DNA of 64,000 nucleotides, from positions 924,802 through 988,801 of the forward strand of contig NZ_LT546207.1 in NCBI RefSeq assembly GCF_900078665.2. The letters are read 5' to 3'. The translations under genes were made by a program, and so were the position numbers. The notes beneath the pieces are model-generated. The model worked only from the letters and a program-made list of their open reading frames with translations, was not told the origin of the DNA and did not search any database. This DNA comes from Mycolicibacterium houstonense (GTDB taxonomy: Bacteria; Actinomycetota; Actinomycetes; Mycobacteriales; Mycobacteriaceae). This document shows, piece by piece, positions 17,994-26,332 of the stretch; within the stretch, counting starts at the first letter, position 1; every line of letters begins with the position of its first letter.

Positions 17994-18839
17994 TCAGCCG
18001 CGGGTCAAGAAGCCCAACACGGTCTGCTCGAAAGCCTGTTTCGCCTCGATCATGGCCCAGTGCCCGCAGTTGGGGAACACGTGGAGTTCGGCGTTCGGGA
18101 TGGTCCGCATCGGGAGCAGGGCCATGTCGAGCGGACTCACCCGGTCGTCGCGGCCCCAGGTCAACAGGGTGGGGGCGGCGACCTTGTGCATCTGCGCCCA
18201 CGGCATCGGCGCGTCTGAGGCACGCATGGCGGCCATCATTCCCGCGAATGCGGCCTTGCCGTACATGCGTTTGGCTGCCGCCAGCGTCGTGGGATCGGTC
18301 GCCAGCTCCCACCGCTGCTCGATCAGCTCGTCGGTGACCAGCGCCGGGTCGTAGACCATCGAGTTGAGCCAGTCGACGAGGCGCTGACGTGTCGGATCCT
18401 CGGTGAACTCCTGCAGCAGCCGGATTCCCTCACTCGGTCCCGGGCTGAACACATTGGTTCCGATACCACCGATCGTCACGAGCTTGCCGATGCGGTCGGG
18501 GTGATGAATTGCGAAATTGATGCCGACGCCGCCGCCCATCGAGTTGCCGACGATGTGGACGCACTCCACACCGAGGGCGTCCAGGAAGGGGCCGACGACG
18601 GCTTGCGCGGTCACCATCGGATGACCACCGATGTCGTCGGTGACACCGAATCCCGGGAATTCCAGGATGAGACAACGGAAGTGGCTTGCGAAGGTGGGGA
18701 GAATCCCATGGAAGTTGCGCCAACCGGTCACCCCTGGACCCGAGCCGTGCAGGAACAACAGCGCCGGTCCCTCGCCGGTGTCGTAATACCGCAACACTCC
18801 GGCAGGCGTGTTGATCTCCTTCAGTTCCAGGTCGGTCAT
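17994..18839 (-). CDS. Alpha/beta hydrolase, meta-cleavage-product hydrolase type
   Basis: 281 residues. HGSGPGVTGWRNF (oxyanion loop), GNSMGGGVGINFAI (Ser nucleophile elbow), WGRDDRVSP (acid) and FPNCGHWAMIE (His) match BphD/HsaD-like C-C bond hydrolases. ATG 18839 is chosen, because the conserved MTDLELKEI begins there; ATG 18851 is only 4 codons earlier and neither has a strong ribosome site. No ring-cleavage genes are adjacent, so the substrate is open. Confidence 0.8.
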   Translation of the reverse strand: MTDLELKEINTPAGVLRYYDTGEGPALLFLHGSGPGVTGWRNFHGILPTFASHFRCLILEFPGFGVTDDIGGHPMVTAQAVVGPFLDALGVECVHIVGNSMGGGVGINFAIHHPDRIGKLVTIGGIGTNVFSPGPSEGIRLLQEFTEDPTRQRLVDWLNSMVYDPALVTDELIEQRWELATDPTTLAAAKRMYGKAAFAGMMAAMRASDAPMPWAQMHKVAAPTLLTWGRDDRVSPLDMALLPMRTIPNAELHVFPNCGHWAMIEAKQAFEQTVLGFLTRG

Positions 18840-18978
18840 GCCGAGAAACATACGGCGTCGCCACCCACACCTTCGTCGGCAGTCCCGCCCGATGGAACGC
18901 GCGATGTGAGGCCGTTCAGAGAAAGTTCCGCCACCGCAGGCGGTCACCTGCGATGACGGAGAGTGGGGTCGGTCCCGA

Positions 18979-19251
18979 CTAGAACGTCGGCACGAACACT
19001 CCGTTCATCCAGACGCCCCAGTGGTTCCAGCCCTCATCCCAAACCTGAGGGTTGCCCGCACCCCAAGCCGGTGCCGCAGGCGCCGGCGGAGCCCATGTGG
19101 GCGGCGGGCCCGGGTTCGGACCCCCTGGAATCGTCATACCAATCATCGGCTGCGGGGGCGCGGCGCTTGCGGTGGCTGCGCTCAGTCCGACGGCCCCGGC
19201 CGCCATTGCCCCTGCAACAGCTGCGGTACCAATGATCTTGGTGATCTTCAT
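18979..19251 (-). CDS. Small proline-rich secreted protein
   Basis: 90 residues from ATG 19251 with GGAGG 9 nt upstream. A signal peptide (MKITKIIGTAAVAGAMAAGA ... ASA) precedes a Pro/Gly-rich stretch (PGGPNPGPPPTWAPPAPAAP). The C-terminus is aromatic (WGVWMNGVFVPTF), like the secreted protein at 17536-17841. A cell-wall or extracellular location is expected; the function is unknown. Confidence 0.7.
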   Translation of the reverse strand: MKITKIIGTAAVAGAMAAGAVGLSAATASAAPPQPMIGMTIPGGPNPGPPPTWAPPAPAAPAWGAGNPQVWDEGWNHWGVWMNGVFVPTF

Positions 19252-19454
19252 GCCGTAGACCTCCAATCCGTATTCGGATGAATCTCACGGACCCGTTGGC
19301 TATCCGGTCCCGGCCTGTTGTAAACATCCTGAAGTCAAAGAAAATTCGTTCGAATGACGCGCCAAGGTCAGAGTGGTCAGGGGCACATGCTTTCGATCGC
19401 GGGAGCAATTGCACTGGTCGAGGGCTTGGAAGTGCGCCCGGCTACAGTGTCGGC

Positions 19455-20756
19455 ATGACGCTGCACGCCGACGCCACCCATCCGGACCTGGTTACCGTCG
19501 AGGTGCCGACGCACTGGTACAACCTCGCCGCCGAGCTCGATCAGCCGATCCCGCCGCACCTGCATCCGGGCACCAAGGAGCCGGTCGGCCCCGACGATCT
19601 GGCGGCGCTGTTCCCGAGCGGGCTGATCGCGCAGGAGGTGTCGACCGAGGCGTACATCGCGATCCCGGACGTGGTGCGCGACATCTACTCGATGTGGCGT
19701 CCGTCGCCGTTGATCCGGGCCAGGAGGTTCGAGAAGTCGCTCAACACCGGCGCCCGTATCTACGTCAAGTACGAGGGGGTCAGCCCGGTCGGCAGCCACA
19801 AGACCAATTCCGCTGTGGCGCAGGCCTATTACAACAGCATAGACGGGGTGCGTAAGCTGACCACCGAGACCGGTGCCGGGCAGTGGGGCAGCGCATTGTC
19901 CTTCGCCGGAGCGCAGTTCGGTCTCGAGATCGAGGTGTGGCAGGTCCGTGCGTCGTACGAATCGAAGCCCTACCGCGGACATCTGATCCGGACCTACGGC
20001 GGCACCGTCCACTCGAGCCCGTCGAATCTCACCGCGGCGGGGCGCGCGATCCTGGCGAAGAACCCGGACACCAGTGGAAGCCTCGGTATGGCAGTCAGCG
20101 AGGCGGTCGAGGTGGCCGCGGGCGATCCCGATACCCGCTACGCCCTGGGCAGCGTTCTGAACCACGTCGTCCTCCACCAGAGCGTCATCGGCCTGGAGGC
20201 CGTCGCGCAGCTCGCGGCGTTCGAGTCCGGCGGTGCCGATGTGGTGTTCGGTTGCGCCGGAGGTGGTTCCAACCTCGCCGGGCTGGCCTTCCCGTTCCTG
20301 CGCGAGAAGATCCACGGTCGATCGAACCCGAGGGTGGTGGCCGCTGAGCCGGCCGCGTGCCCGTCGATCACACAGGGGGAGTACCGCTACGACCACGGCG
20401 ACGTGGCCGGGCTGACGCCGCTGCTCAAAATGCACACGCTCGGTATGGATTTCGTTCCAGACCCGATCCACGCCGGGGGGCTGCGTTATCACGGCATGGC
20501 ACCCGCGCTCAGCCACACCGTCGAACTCGGGTTGGTCGAGGGCCTCGCAGTCTCGCAGCATGACGCCTTCTCGGCCGGCGTCCGGTTCGCTCGTACCCAA
20601 GGCATCGTGCCGGCCCCCGAATCGACTCACGCAATCGCGGCCGCGGCGGCCCATGTGGCCGACGATCCGACCGAGCAGGTGATCGTGATCGGGCTGTCGG
20701 GCCACGGCCAGCTCGATCTGCCGGCGTACGCGGACTTCCTGGACGGCAATTTCTGA
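19455..20756 (+). CDS. trpB2: TrpB2-type tryptophan synthase beta-like PLP enzyme
   Basis: 433 residues. The PLP lysine lies in VGSHKTNSAVAQAYY, the catalytic Glu region in TETGAGQWGSAL, and the phosphate-binding glycine loop in GCAGGGSNLAG. The long N-terminal arm (about 90 residues before the first motif) and WRPSPLIRARR are TrpB2 features rather than TrpB1. TrpB2 enzymes make tryptophan from indole and serine (or phosphoserine) without TrpA. No trpA is adjacent. ATG 19455 is the first start that fits the family length. Confidence 0.88.
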   Translation: MTLHADATHPDLVTVEVPTHWYNLAAELDQPIPPHLHPGTKEPVGPDDLAALFPSGLIAQEVSTEAYIAIPDVVRDIYSMWRPSPLIRARRFEKSLNTGARIYVKYEGVSPVGSHKTNSAVAQAYYNSIDGVRKLTTETGAGQWGSALSFAGAQFGLEIEVWQVRASYESKPYRGHLIRTYGGTVHSSPSNLTAAGRAILAKNPDTSGSLGMAVSEAVEVAAGDPDTRYALGSVLNHVVLHQSVIGLEAVAQLAAFESGGADVVFGCAGGGSNLAGLAFPFLREKIHGRSNPRVVAAEPAACPSITQGEYRYDHGDVAGLTPLLKMHTLGMDFVPDPIHAGGLRYHGMAPALSHTVELGLVEGLAVSQHDAFSAGVRFARTQGIVPAPESTHAIAAAAAHVADDPTEQVIVIGLSGHGQLDLPAYADFLDGNF

Positions 20757-20769
20757 GCTGGCGCGGGTC

Positions 20770-21702
20770 CTAGATCTGCCAGTCGTTCGCGCCGTCCGGT
20801 TGGGTGTACACGCCGACAGAGTTCTTGACGACCACCGGGTCGCCGCTGCCGAAGTTGTCGAAGAACCACTGCGCATTCTCCGGGCTCAGGTTCGGGCAAC
20901 CGTGGCTGACGTTGCGCTTGCCCTGATCGGCGACAGACCAGGGCGCACTGTGCACGAAGATCCCGCTGTTGCTGAGGCGTACCGCATTCTTGACCTTCAG
21001 GCGGTAACCTTCGCCCGAATTCACCGGCACGCCATAGGTTGACGAGTCCATCACGATGTCGGCGAACTTCTCGAGCACGTAATAGGTGCCGTTGGGGGTT
21101 TCGTAACCCGGCTTGCCGAGGGAGACCGGAAACGTCTTCTCCAGCCGTCCGTTGCGGTGAACCTGCATCTGGTGAGTTGCGTCGTCGATGGTGGCAACGA
21201 CCGAGTCGCCCACGCGGAAGCTCGACTTCGTGCCGCCGGCATCGATATTGACCACCGTGCCCGCCGGCCAGAAATCAATTGGGCGCCAGCGAACTTGAGT
21301 ATCGCTCATCCAGTAGAACTTTCCGGGCACCGGCGGGTTGGACGAGATGTGGATGGCGTCTTCTGCCATTTGGCGGTCGGCGATCGGCCGCTGGAAGGTG
21401 ATGTAGATCGGCTTGGCCACGCCGACCATTGATCCGTTGGCGGGATTGAATGCGGGCGGGAGAAATGGGGATTGGCCGGTGAAGGGGAGCGGATTCTGGC
21501 CGGCCGGGATCCCGACGTTGGCCGCCTCGCCGATCGGTGCTCCGAACGGCAGCGGCGTCGAGCTCAGGTGTGGCGCCGGTTCGGCGGGTTGCGGGTGCCC
21601 CTCGGGTTCAGCCATTGCCGACGTGGCGGCCACCGTTGATGCACCGAGCATGACGGTCGCGACGATCGCGGTGATCCACAGGGGTCTGGCGGGGTACTGC
21701 AC
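20770..21702 (-). CDS. L,D-transpeptidase (YkuD domain), secreted
   Basis: 310 residues. The signal peptide ends near residue 31. An Ig-like region (about 90-165) precedes the YkuD domain with H251 and the SHGC motif at 266-269 (Cys269 nucleophile). It would form 3-3 peptidoglycan cross-links outside the membrane, the beta-lactam-tolerant cross-link of mycobacteria. Its promoter region contains the repeated CTACGTA-type element shared with the blaI-blaR and NlpC/P60 promoters, suggesting BlaI control. Confidence 0.88.
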   Translation of the reverse strand: MQYPARPLWITAIVATVMLGASTVAATSAMAEPEGHPQPAEPAPHLSSTPLPFGAPIGEAANVGIPAGQNPLPFTGQSPFLPPAFNPANGSMVGVAKPIYITFQRPIADRQMAEDAIHISSNPPVPGKFYWMSDTQVRWRPIDFWPAGTVVNIDAGGTKSSFRVGDSVVATIDDATHQMQVHRNGRLEKTFPVSLGKPGYETPNGTYYVLEKFADIVMDSSTYGVPVNSGEGYRLKVKNAVRLSNSGIFVHSAPWSVADQGKRNVSHGCPNLSPENAQWFFDNFGSGDPVVVKNSVGVYTQPDGANDWQI

Positions 21703-21774
21703 GAGGCCTCCATCGACGAGGTGTCATTGACGACCACGCCCGTTCGGGCGGATCCACAACCTGGTCCGACCCAG

Positions 21775-21840
21775 TCTACTAGGTACGTACGTGGATAGTA
21801 GATAGGTGAGCCCGATCACTACTTACGTGCGTACGTAGTT
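21775..21840. promoter_or_regulatory. Probable BlaI-type operator cluster between L,D-transpeptidase and multicopper oxidase
   Basis: Two dyads lie head to tail. TCTACTA (21775-21781) pairs with TAGTAGA (21796-21802) around the palindrome GTACGTAC. ACTAC (21818-21822) pairs with GTAGT (21835-21839), again with a TACGTA core. The 10-mer AGGTACGTAC (21781-21790) recurs exactly in the NlpC/P60 promoter at 26251-26260. The cluster sits between divergent genes, so it could control both. Confidence 0.6.
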
Positions 21841-21989
21841 ACTCCATATGTCATGAGGGCGCAGCTCCTGCGCGCTTCTTCAACGAACCTTCATACAACC
21901 CATACCGATTCCCTGTTCTCCGTCGCCAGGGTGGATGCGGGGGTGACACACCGTCGGCCCCGATGAAACCGACACCGGAGAGCCACGTC

Positions 21990-23492
21990 ATGACCGAGAT
22001 CGCCAGCCCACCGCCCATCAGTCGCCGCGGATTCCTCCTCGCCTCCGCGACACTGGGTGCGACGGCAGTCGCGGGTTGCACCCGGGACGCGGGCGCGGTG
22101 GGCACCATGACCACCCCCGATGCGATTGCCGCAGCCGAGGCCCGTCGCTCACACAGCGGCCGTACCGTGTCCACCATCCTGACCGCGCGGCGAACACAGG
22201 CGGACCTAGGCGGCACGGTCGCCGAGACGATCGCCTACAACGATGTCGTGCCCGGCCCGCTCCTGCGGGCATCGGTCGGCGATGACCTGGAGATCACCGT
22301 GCGCAATCGGCTCGGCCGTCCAACCTCGATGCACTGGCATGGCATCGCGCTCCGCAACGACATGGACGGCGCGTCCCCGGCCACCCCCGACATCCCAGAC
22401 GGCCGCGATTTCACCTACCGGTTCTCGGTTCCTCATCCGGGGACGTACTGGGCTCATCCACATACCGGGCTCGACGCCGACACCGGCCTGTACTTCCCGA
22501 TCATCGTCGACGACCCGAACGAGCCGGGCAGGTACGACGAGGAGTGGGTGGTAATGCTCGACGATTGGACCGACGGCGTCGGATCGAGCCCGATCCAGGT
22601 CTATGACCGGCTGCGCACGTCCACTGGAGCTGGGCACCACATGCCGGGAATGCATGAGATGCCAGGTATGAGCGGCGGCGATCGGGGTCCACTGGGCAGC
22701 GACCCCGGTGACGTGGACTATCCGATGTACCTGATCAACGGCCGGGATCCCCGGAATCCCACCAGCTTTCGGGTACGACCTGGCCAGCGGGTCCGGATCC
22801 GGTTGATCAACGCCGGTTCCGACACCGCGTTCCGGGTGGCACTGGCCGAGCACCGCATGACCGTCACCCACACCGACGGTTTTCCGGTTGTTCCCACCGA
22901 GGTGGATGCGCTACTGATCGGGATGGGTGAACGCTACGACGTCGTCGTCACCGCGGGAGCGGGCGTGTTCCCGCTGGTGGCCGCCGCCGAGGGCAAGAAC
23001 GCGTCGACGCGGGCGCTGTTGGTGACCGCAAGCGGTGCGAATCCGCCACTCGATTACACACCGCGGGAGTTGCGGGGCCGACTCGGAACGGTCGGGTCAT
23101 TCAGCGCACCTCCGGAAGTCTCGTTCGATTCCACCCCCGCGGATGCCGAGCTGCCGGTCGAGCTGGGCGGTTCGATGGCCGATTACCAGTGGACGATCAA
23201 CGGTCGTGCGTTCGCGCATGCGCAGCCACTCACCGTGCGGGAAGGACATCGCGTCGCCATGGCCTTCCGGAATTCCACGATGATGTGGCATCCGATGCAT
23301 CTGCACGGACACACGTTTCAGGTGCTCGCTAGCGATGGCCGTCCTGGCGCCCGTAAGGACACGGTGGCGGTCCTGCCGGGGCAGCGGCTGCGCTTCATTT
23401 TCGATGCCGACAACCCGGGAGTGTGGATGTTGCACTGCCACAACACTTACCACCAGGAGGCGGGAATGATGACCAGCATTGAGTACCGCTGA
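21990..23492 (+). CDS. Multicopper oxidase, Tat-exported lipoprotein
   Basis: 500 residues. Start ATG 21990 has GGAGAG about 7-9 nt upstream; ATG 21963 is in frame. A twin-arginine signal (SRRGFLLAS) ends in the lipobox AVAGC (Cys30). Four copper motifs are present: HWHG (115-118), AHPHTG, HPMHLHGH and HCHNTYHQEAGM. A His/Met-rich insert (HHMPGMHEMPGM) suggests copper sensing or loading. The expected role is periplasmic oxidation of Cu(I), as in mycobacterial MmcO. It lies downstream of the BlaI-like dyads. Confidence 0.88.
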   Translation: MTEIASPPPISRRGFLLASATLGATAVAGCTRDAGAVGTMTTPDAIAAAEARRSHSGRTVSTILTARRTQADLGGTVAETIAYNDVVPGPLLRASVGDDLEITVRNRLGRPTSMHWHGIALRNDMDGASPATPDIPDGRDFTYRFSVPHPGTYWAHPHTGLDADTGLYFPIIVDDPNEPGRYDEEWVVMLDDWTDGVGSSPIQVYDRLRTSTGAGHHMPGMHEMPGMSGGDRGPLGSDPGDVDYPMYLINGRDPRNPTSFRVRPGQRVRIRLINAGSDTAFRVALAEHRMTVTHTDGFPVVPTEVDALLIGMGERYDVVVTAGAGVFPLVAAAEGKNASTRALLVTASGANPPLDYTPRELRGRLGTVGSFSAPPEVSFDSTPADAELPVELGGSMADYQWTINGRAFAHAQPLTVREGHRVAMAFRNSTMMWHPMHLHGHTFQVLASDGRPGARKDTVAVLPGQRLRFIFDADNPGVWMLHCHNTYHQEAGMMTSIEYR

Positions 23493-23507
23493 CGATCTAG
23501 CGAAGTG

Positions 23508-23530
23508 CTACGTACTGACCTGACCAGTAG
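23508..23530. promoter_or_regulatory. Probable BlaI autoregulatory site
   Basis: CTAC (23508-23511) and GTAG (23527-23530) form an interrupted dyad about 75 bp before the blaI start. CTACGTACTG resembles the CTACGTA elements at 26234 and 26245 and the complement of 21832-21838. BlaI repressors normally bind dyads in their own promoter. Confidence 0.5.
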
Positions 23531-23603
23531 AACCCGTGCCGCGTCGGGACGCGGTTCACGCCTTGCCCGCGGTAGTCTCAGGTGACCGATCGGGGAGGGT
23601 GTA

Positions 23604-23993
23604 GTGCGGGTACGAGGATTCGGCGAACTCGAAGCCGACATCATGGATCGCATCTGGAACCGCGATCCCGCCGCAGTCACCGTGCGCGAGGTCTTCGACG
23701 AGCTCTCCCGGGAGCGTCGCATCGCGTACACCACCGTGATGTCGACGATGGACAACCTGCACACCAAAGGTTGGCTGGAGCGTGACCGCGACGGCCGGGC
23801 CTACCGCTACTGGGCGACGCTGAATCGCGAACAGCACTCGGCTCGGCTGATGCGCGAGGCGCTCGACGGCGGCGGCCGGTCGGATCTGGTGCTCAGCTAC
23901 TTCATCGAGCAGATCGATCCGCAGGATTCCGATCGCTTGCGCGCCGCCCTCCGCACTTTGGCGAGACGATCGGCGAGGGCGAAGAAGCAGTGA
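23604..23993 (+). CDS. blaI: BlaI/MecI-family transcriptional repressor
   Basis: 129 residues from GTG 23604 with GGGGAGGG 6-8 nt upstream. The winged helix (VREVFDELSRERRIAYTTVMST, then MDNLHTKGWLERDRDGRAYRYWA) is the BlaI/MecI DNA-binding domain, followed by a C-terminal dimerisation helix. It represses wall-active-antibiotic response genes until cleaved by its partner BlaR. It overlaps blaR by 4 nt (GTGA), the usual coupled order. Confidence 0.9.
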   Translation: MRVRGFGELEADIMDRIWNRDPAAVTVREVFDELSRERRIAYTTVMSTMDNLHTKGWLERDRDGRAYRYWATLNREQHSARLMREALDGGGRSDLVLSYFIEQIDPQDSDRLRAALRTLARRSARAKKQ

Positions 23994-24928
23994 ATGTCGC
24001 CGCGGGCCTGCTGATTTACAGCGCGGCAATGGTGGTGCTGGCACCGCGGCTACTGAGCGTGCTCACCGGCAGCGGGGCGGCTCCGAGATTCGGGGTCGCG
24101 GTGTGGTTGACCGCGATCCTCAGTGTGTTGGCCACCTGGACGGCGATTCCCGTCCTGGTCCTGGTCGACGTGGTCTTCCACGATGGACAACGCAGATCGT
24201 TGCTGACGGCCTGCGTGCGGTTTCTCTGTGAGATCGCTGCCGGACGCGTGGGCATCGCGGCCCAACTGGCCGTGGTGGTGGTCGCTCTCGGCCTGCTCGC
24301 AACTGGCATCGGTGTGGCGATCAAACTGGCCCGCACCATTCGGCGGCTGAACTCCCACGCTCACGGGCACGCACAAGCAGTGCGGCTCGTCGGCCGTCCG
24401 ACGGGTCAGGCGGACGTCTTCATCATCGACGCCGGGGAGCGCACGGCGTACTGCGTGGCGGGTCGGCCCCCGGCGATCGTGGTCACCAGTGGTGCGGTGG
24501 CCACGCTGGACCGGGACGGGTTGCTGGCAGTCCTGGCCCATGAGCGGGCGCATCTGGCCGGGCGGCATTCCGAGATCGTGACCGCGCTACGTGGGTTGGC
24601 GATGGTCCTCCCGCGGATGACGCTGATCACCAGGGGAGCCCGCGAGGTTTCTCGGTTGTTGGAGATGTGCGCCGACGACGCCGCGGCACGCCGCCACGGG
24701 CAACACACGCTCCTGACCGGGCTCATGGCCCTGGCGGGCGCGACGCCTGCCGAGGCCATGGGTGCGGCAGATGTGGCATTGCTGAGCCGGGCTGAGCGAC
24801 TGGTGCTCCCGCCGGCGGTGTGGTCGCGCATCAGCACACGGCTGGGCCTGTGCGGTGCGATGACGGTGATTTTCATGGTCCCGCTCGCGACGTTCGTGCT
24901 GGGCACCTCAGGTCTGTTCTGTGGGTGA
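23990..24928 (+). CDS. blaR: BlaR-like M56 membrane metallopeptidase
   Basis: 312 residues. Membrane helices lie at about 5-22, 35-62, 85-112 and 285-305. The gluzincin motif HERAH (184-188) with ARLLEM-type downstream glutamate (SRLLEMCADDAA) marks the M56 peptidase domain. Like other mycobacterial BlaR proteins, and unlike staphylococcal BlaR1, it has no C-terminal penicillin-binding sensor domain, so the sensing mode is unclear. It would cleave BlaI on cell-wall stress. Confidence 0.88.
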   Translation: MNVAAGLLIYSAAMVVLAPRLLSVLTGSGAAPRFGVAVWLTAILSVLATWTAIPVLVLVDVVFHDGQRRSLLTACVRFLCEIAAGRVGIAAQLAVVVVALGLLATGIGVAIKLARTIRRLNSHAHGHAQAVRLVGRPTGQADVFIIDAGERTAYCVAGRPPAIVVTSGAVATLDRDGLLAVLAHERAHLAGRHSEIVTALRGLAMVLPRMTLITRGAREVSRLLEMCADDAAARRHGQHTLLTGLMALAGATPAEAMGAADVALLSRAERLVLPPAVWSRISTRLGLCGAMTVIFMVPLATFVLGTSGLFCG

Positions 24929-24930
24929 CG

Positions 24931-25368
24931 TCAGTGTTCGCGGTCGAAAAGGACCAGCGTGTCGACCAAGTTGCCGTCGACGAAGTATGCGCGGCAGGTG
25001 AAGGGGTCGTGGATCGTGCTGCCGACCTCGGTTTCGGCCTCGACCGTTCCGGAGACATTCCACACCGTGATACGTGACTGATCGACATCCTTGAGCGGTT
25101 GATTGGTGGTCAGGGCGAACAAGTCACGGGTGTCGGGCTCGAGCTCAGCGACCGTCGCCCGCACGCCGGCAAGCTGTGCTGCCTCGGGTGAAGCCAGCTT
25201 GCCGCGCACATCGGTTTCGCACCGGTCCAGCACCGCGCGTTCCGCCGTGTCGGTGACGCCGAAGACGTTGGTTTTCACCGTGATCGCCGCGATGACGCCG
25301 ACGATGACGGCGCAGACCAGCAGCCACATCCGGGCGCGAGGCCTGTTCGGAGATGGCTGGTTGCGCAT
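24931..25368 (-). CDS. Membrane-anchored hypothetical protein
   Basis: 145 residues from ATG 25368 with AAAGGTGGGG directly upstream. One N-terminal membrane helix (about 14-32) is followed by an extracytoplasmic domain with two cysteines (DRCETDV and FTCRAYF). The fold resembles small mycobacterial membrane-anchored proteins of unknown role. It converges on blaR with a 2-bp gap and lies downstream of, and co-directional with, the NlpC/P60 gene's neighbour promoter region. Confidence 0.65.
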   Translation of the reverse strand: MRNQPSPNRPRARMWLLVCAVIVGVIAAITVKTNVFGVTDTAERAVLDRCETDVRGKLASPEAAQLAGVRATVAELEPDTRDLFALTTNQPLKDVDQSRITVWNVSGTVEAETEVGSTIHDPFTCRAYFVDGNLVDTLVLFDREH

Positions 25369-25446
25369 TTCCCCACCTTTCCCGGTTCGTGGTCCTGGCA
25401 AACAATACAACTACGGCCTGCCACGCCTGTCCCGGCTGCCATCGCG

Positions 25447-26175
25447 TCAGTATTCGATGATGCGCGTGACGAACGGCGTCATTCCCGCGGTGCGAACCGG
25501 CGAGATCTTGACCGGGACTCCGGTCTGCTGGGCCTCGAGCATCTGACCACCGCCGAGGTAGAGCGCCTCGTGTTGTCCGCCGCCGGGGCCCCAGAACAGC
25601 AGGTCACCACGCTTGGCGTGGGACGGCGGCAGCTGGCGGCCCGCGGTGTACTGGTCGCCCGAGTAGCGGGGGAGCAGTACACCGACGCCGGCGAACGCGT
25701 AGCGAACGAGCCCGGAGCAGTCGAAGCCGACGGTGTTGGCACCGGAATCGACGCCACGGCTGGGGCCGGTCAAGCTGCCGCCGCCCCAGGAGTAGGGCAC
25801 ACCGAGCTGACTGCCGGCCCGCCGGATGACGTACTCCACGGCCTGCCGGCCATACACCCGGTTACCGCGAAGTGCAGGGCCCGCACCGGTGTCGGGTACA
25901 AGACCCAGGCTTCCCAGAAACTTTCGGCCCAGGTCGAACGTCGTCTGCGCGGCCTGCGCACTCGCCTGCAGCGAGGCATTGGCGATGGCGACCGGATCGC
26001 CGGGGGCACCTGCACTCAGCAGGTTGGGCAGGGTCGGGTCCCATTGTCCGGCGGCGGGCTCAGCGTGTGCGGCCGGTGCACCCAGCGCGGCCAGTGTGCC
26101 CGCCGCGAAAAGTCCGGAGCGCAACAGTGTTCGGCGATCCCAGACCGGTCGTTGTCCGTGCGGAAGCGAAGGCAT
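25447..26175 (-). CDS. NlpC/P60 peptidoglycan endopeptidase, secreted
   Basis: 242 residues from ATG 26175 with GGGAGGGG about 9 nt upstream. The signal peptide includes DRRTLLRSGLFAAG. The NlpC/P60 domain has Cys153 in FDCSGLV, the conserved RGDLLFWG and His202 in GQHEALYLGGG, so the catalytic pair is intact, unlike some Rip paralogues. It would cut within peptide stems of peptidoglycan. The promoter shares the AGGTACGTAC/CTACGTA elements with the blaI-ldt region, suggesting a common regulator. Confidence 0.85.
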   Translation of the reverse strand: MPSLPHGQRPVWDRRTLLRSGLFAAGTLAALGAPAAHAEPAAGQWDPTLPNLLSAGAPGDPVAIANASLQASAQAAQTTFDLGRKFLGSLGLVPDTGAGPALRGNRVYGRQAVEYVIRRAGSQLGVPYSWGGGSLTGPSRGVDSGANTVGFDCSGLVRYAFAGVGVLLPRYSGDQYTAGRQLPPSHAKRGDLLFWGPGGGQHEALYLGGGQMLEAQQTGVPVKISPVRTAGMTPFVTRIIEY

Positions 26176-26233
26176 CGCCGCATTCCCCTCCCACGTTGCG
26201 TAGGCGCCGGCAGTCGATATTGGAACCACCGAG

Positions 26234-26260
26234 CTACGTATAAACTACGTAGGTACGTAC
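26234..26260. promoter_or_regulatory. Probable BlaI-type operator upstream of NlpC/P60
   Basis: CTACGTA occurs twice (26234-26240 and 26245-26251), the second within the perfect palindrome CTACGTAG (26245-26252), followed by GGTACGTAC (26252-26260). The site is 59-85 bp before the NlpC/P60 start. The same 10-mer AGGTACGTAC is in the L,D-transpeptidase/oxidase promoter. Confidence 0.55.
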
Positions 26261-26332
26261 TCTATACCACAGTAGCCACAGGAGTCACAGCGTTACCGAA
26301 TCACAACATTCGGCGGCGGTTTCGCCGTCCTG

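Noticed and set aside
19377..20876. 499-codon minus-strand frame opposite trpB2
   Set aside because: Antisense to a gene with all PLP-enzyme motifs; no family resemblance of its own.
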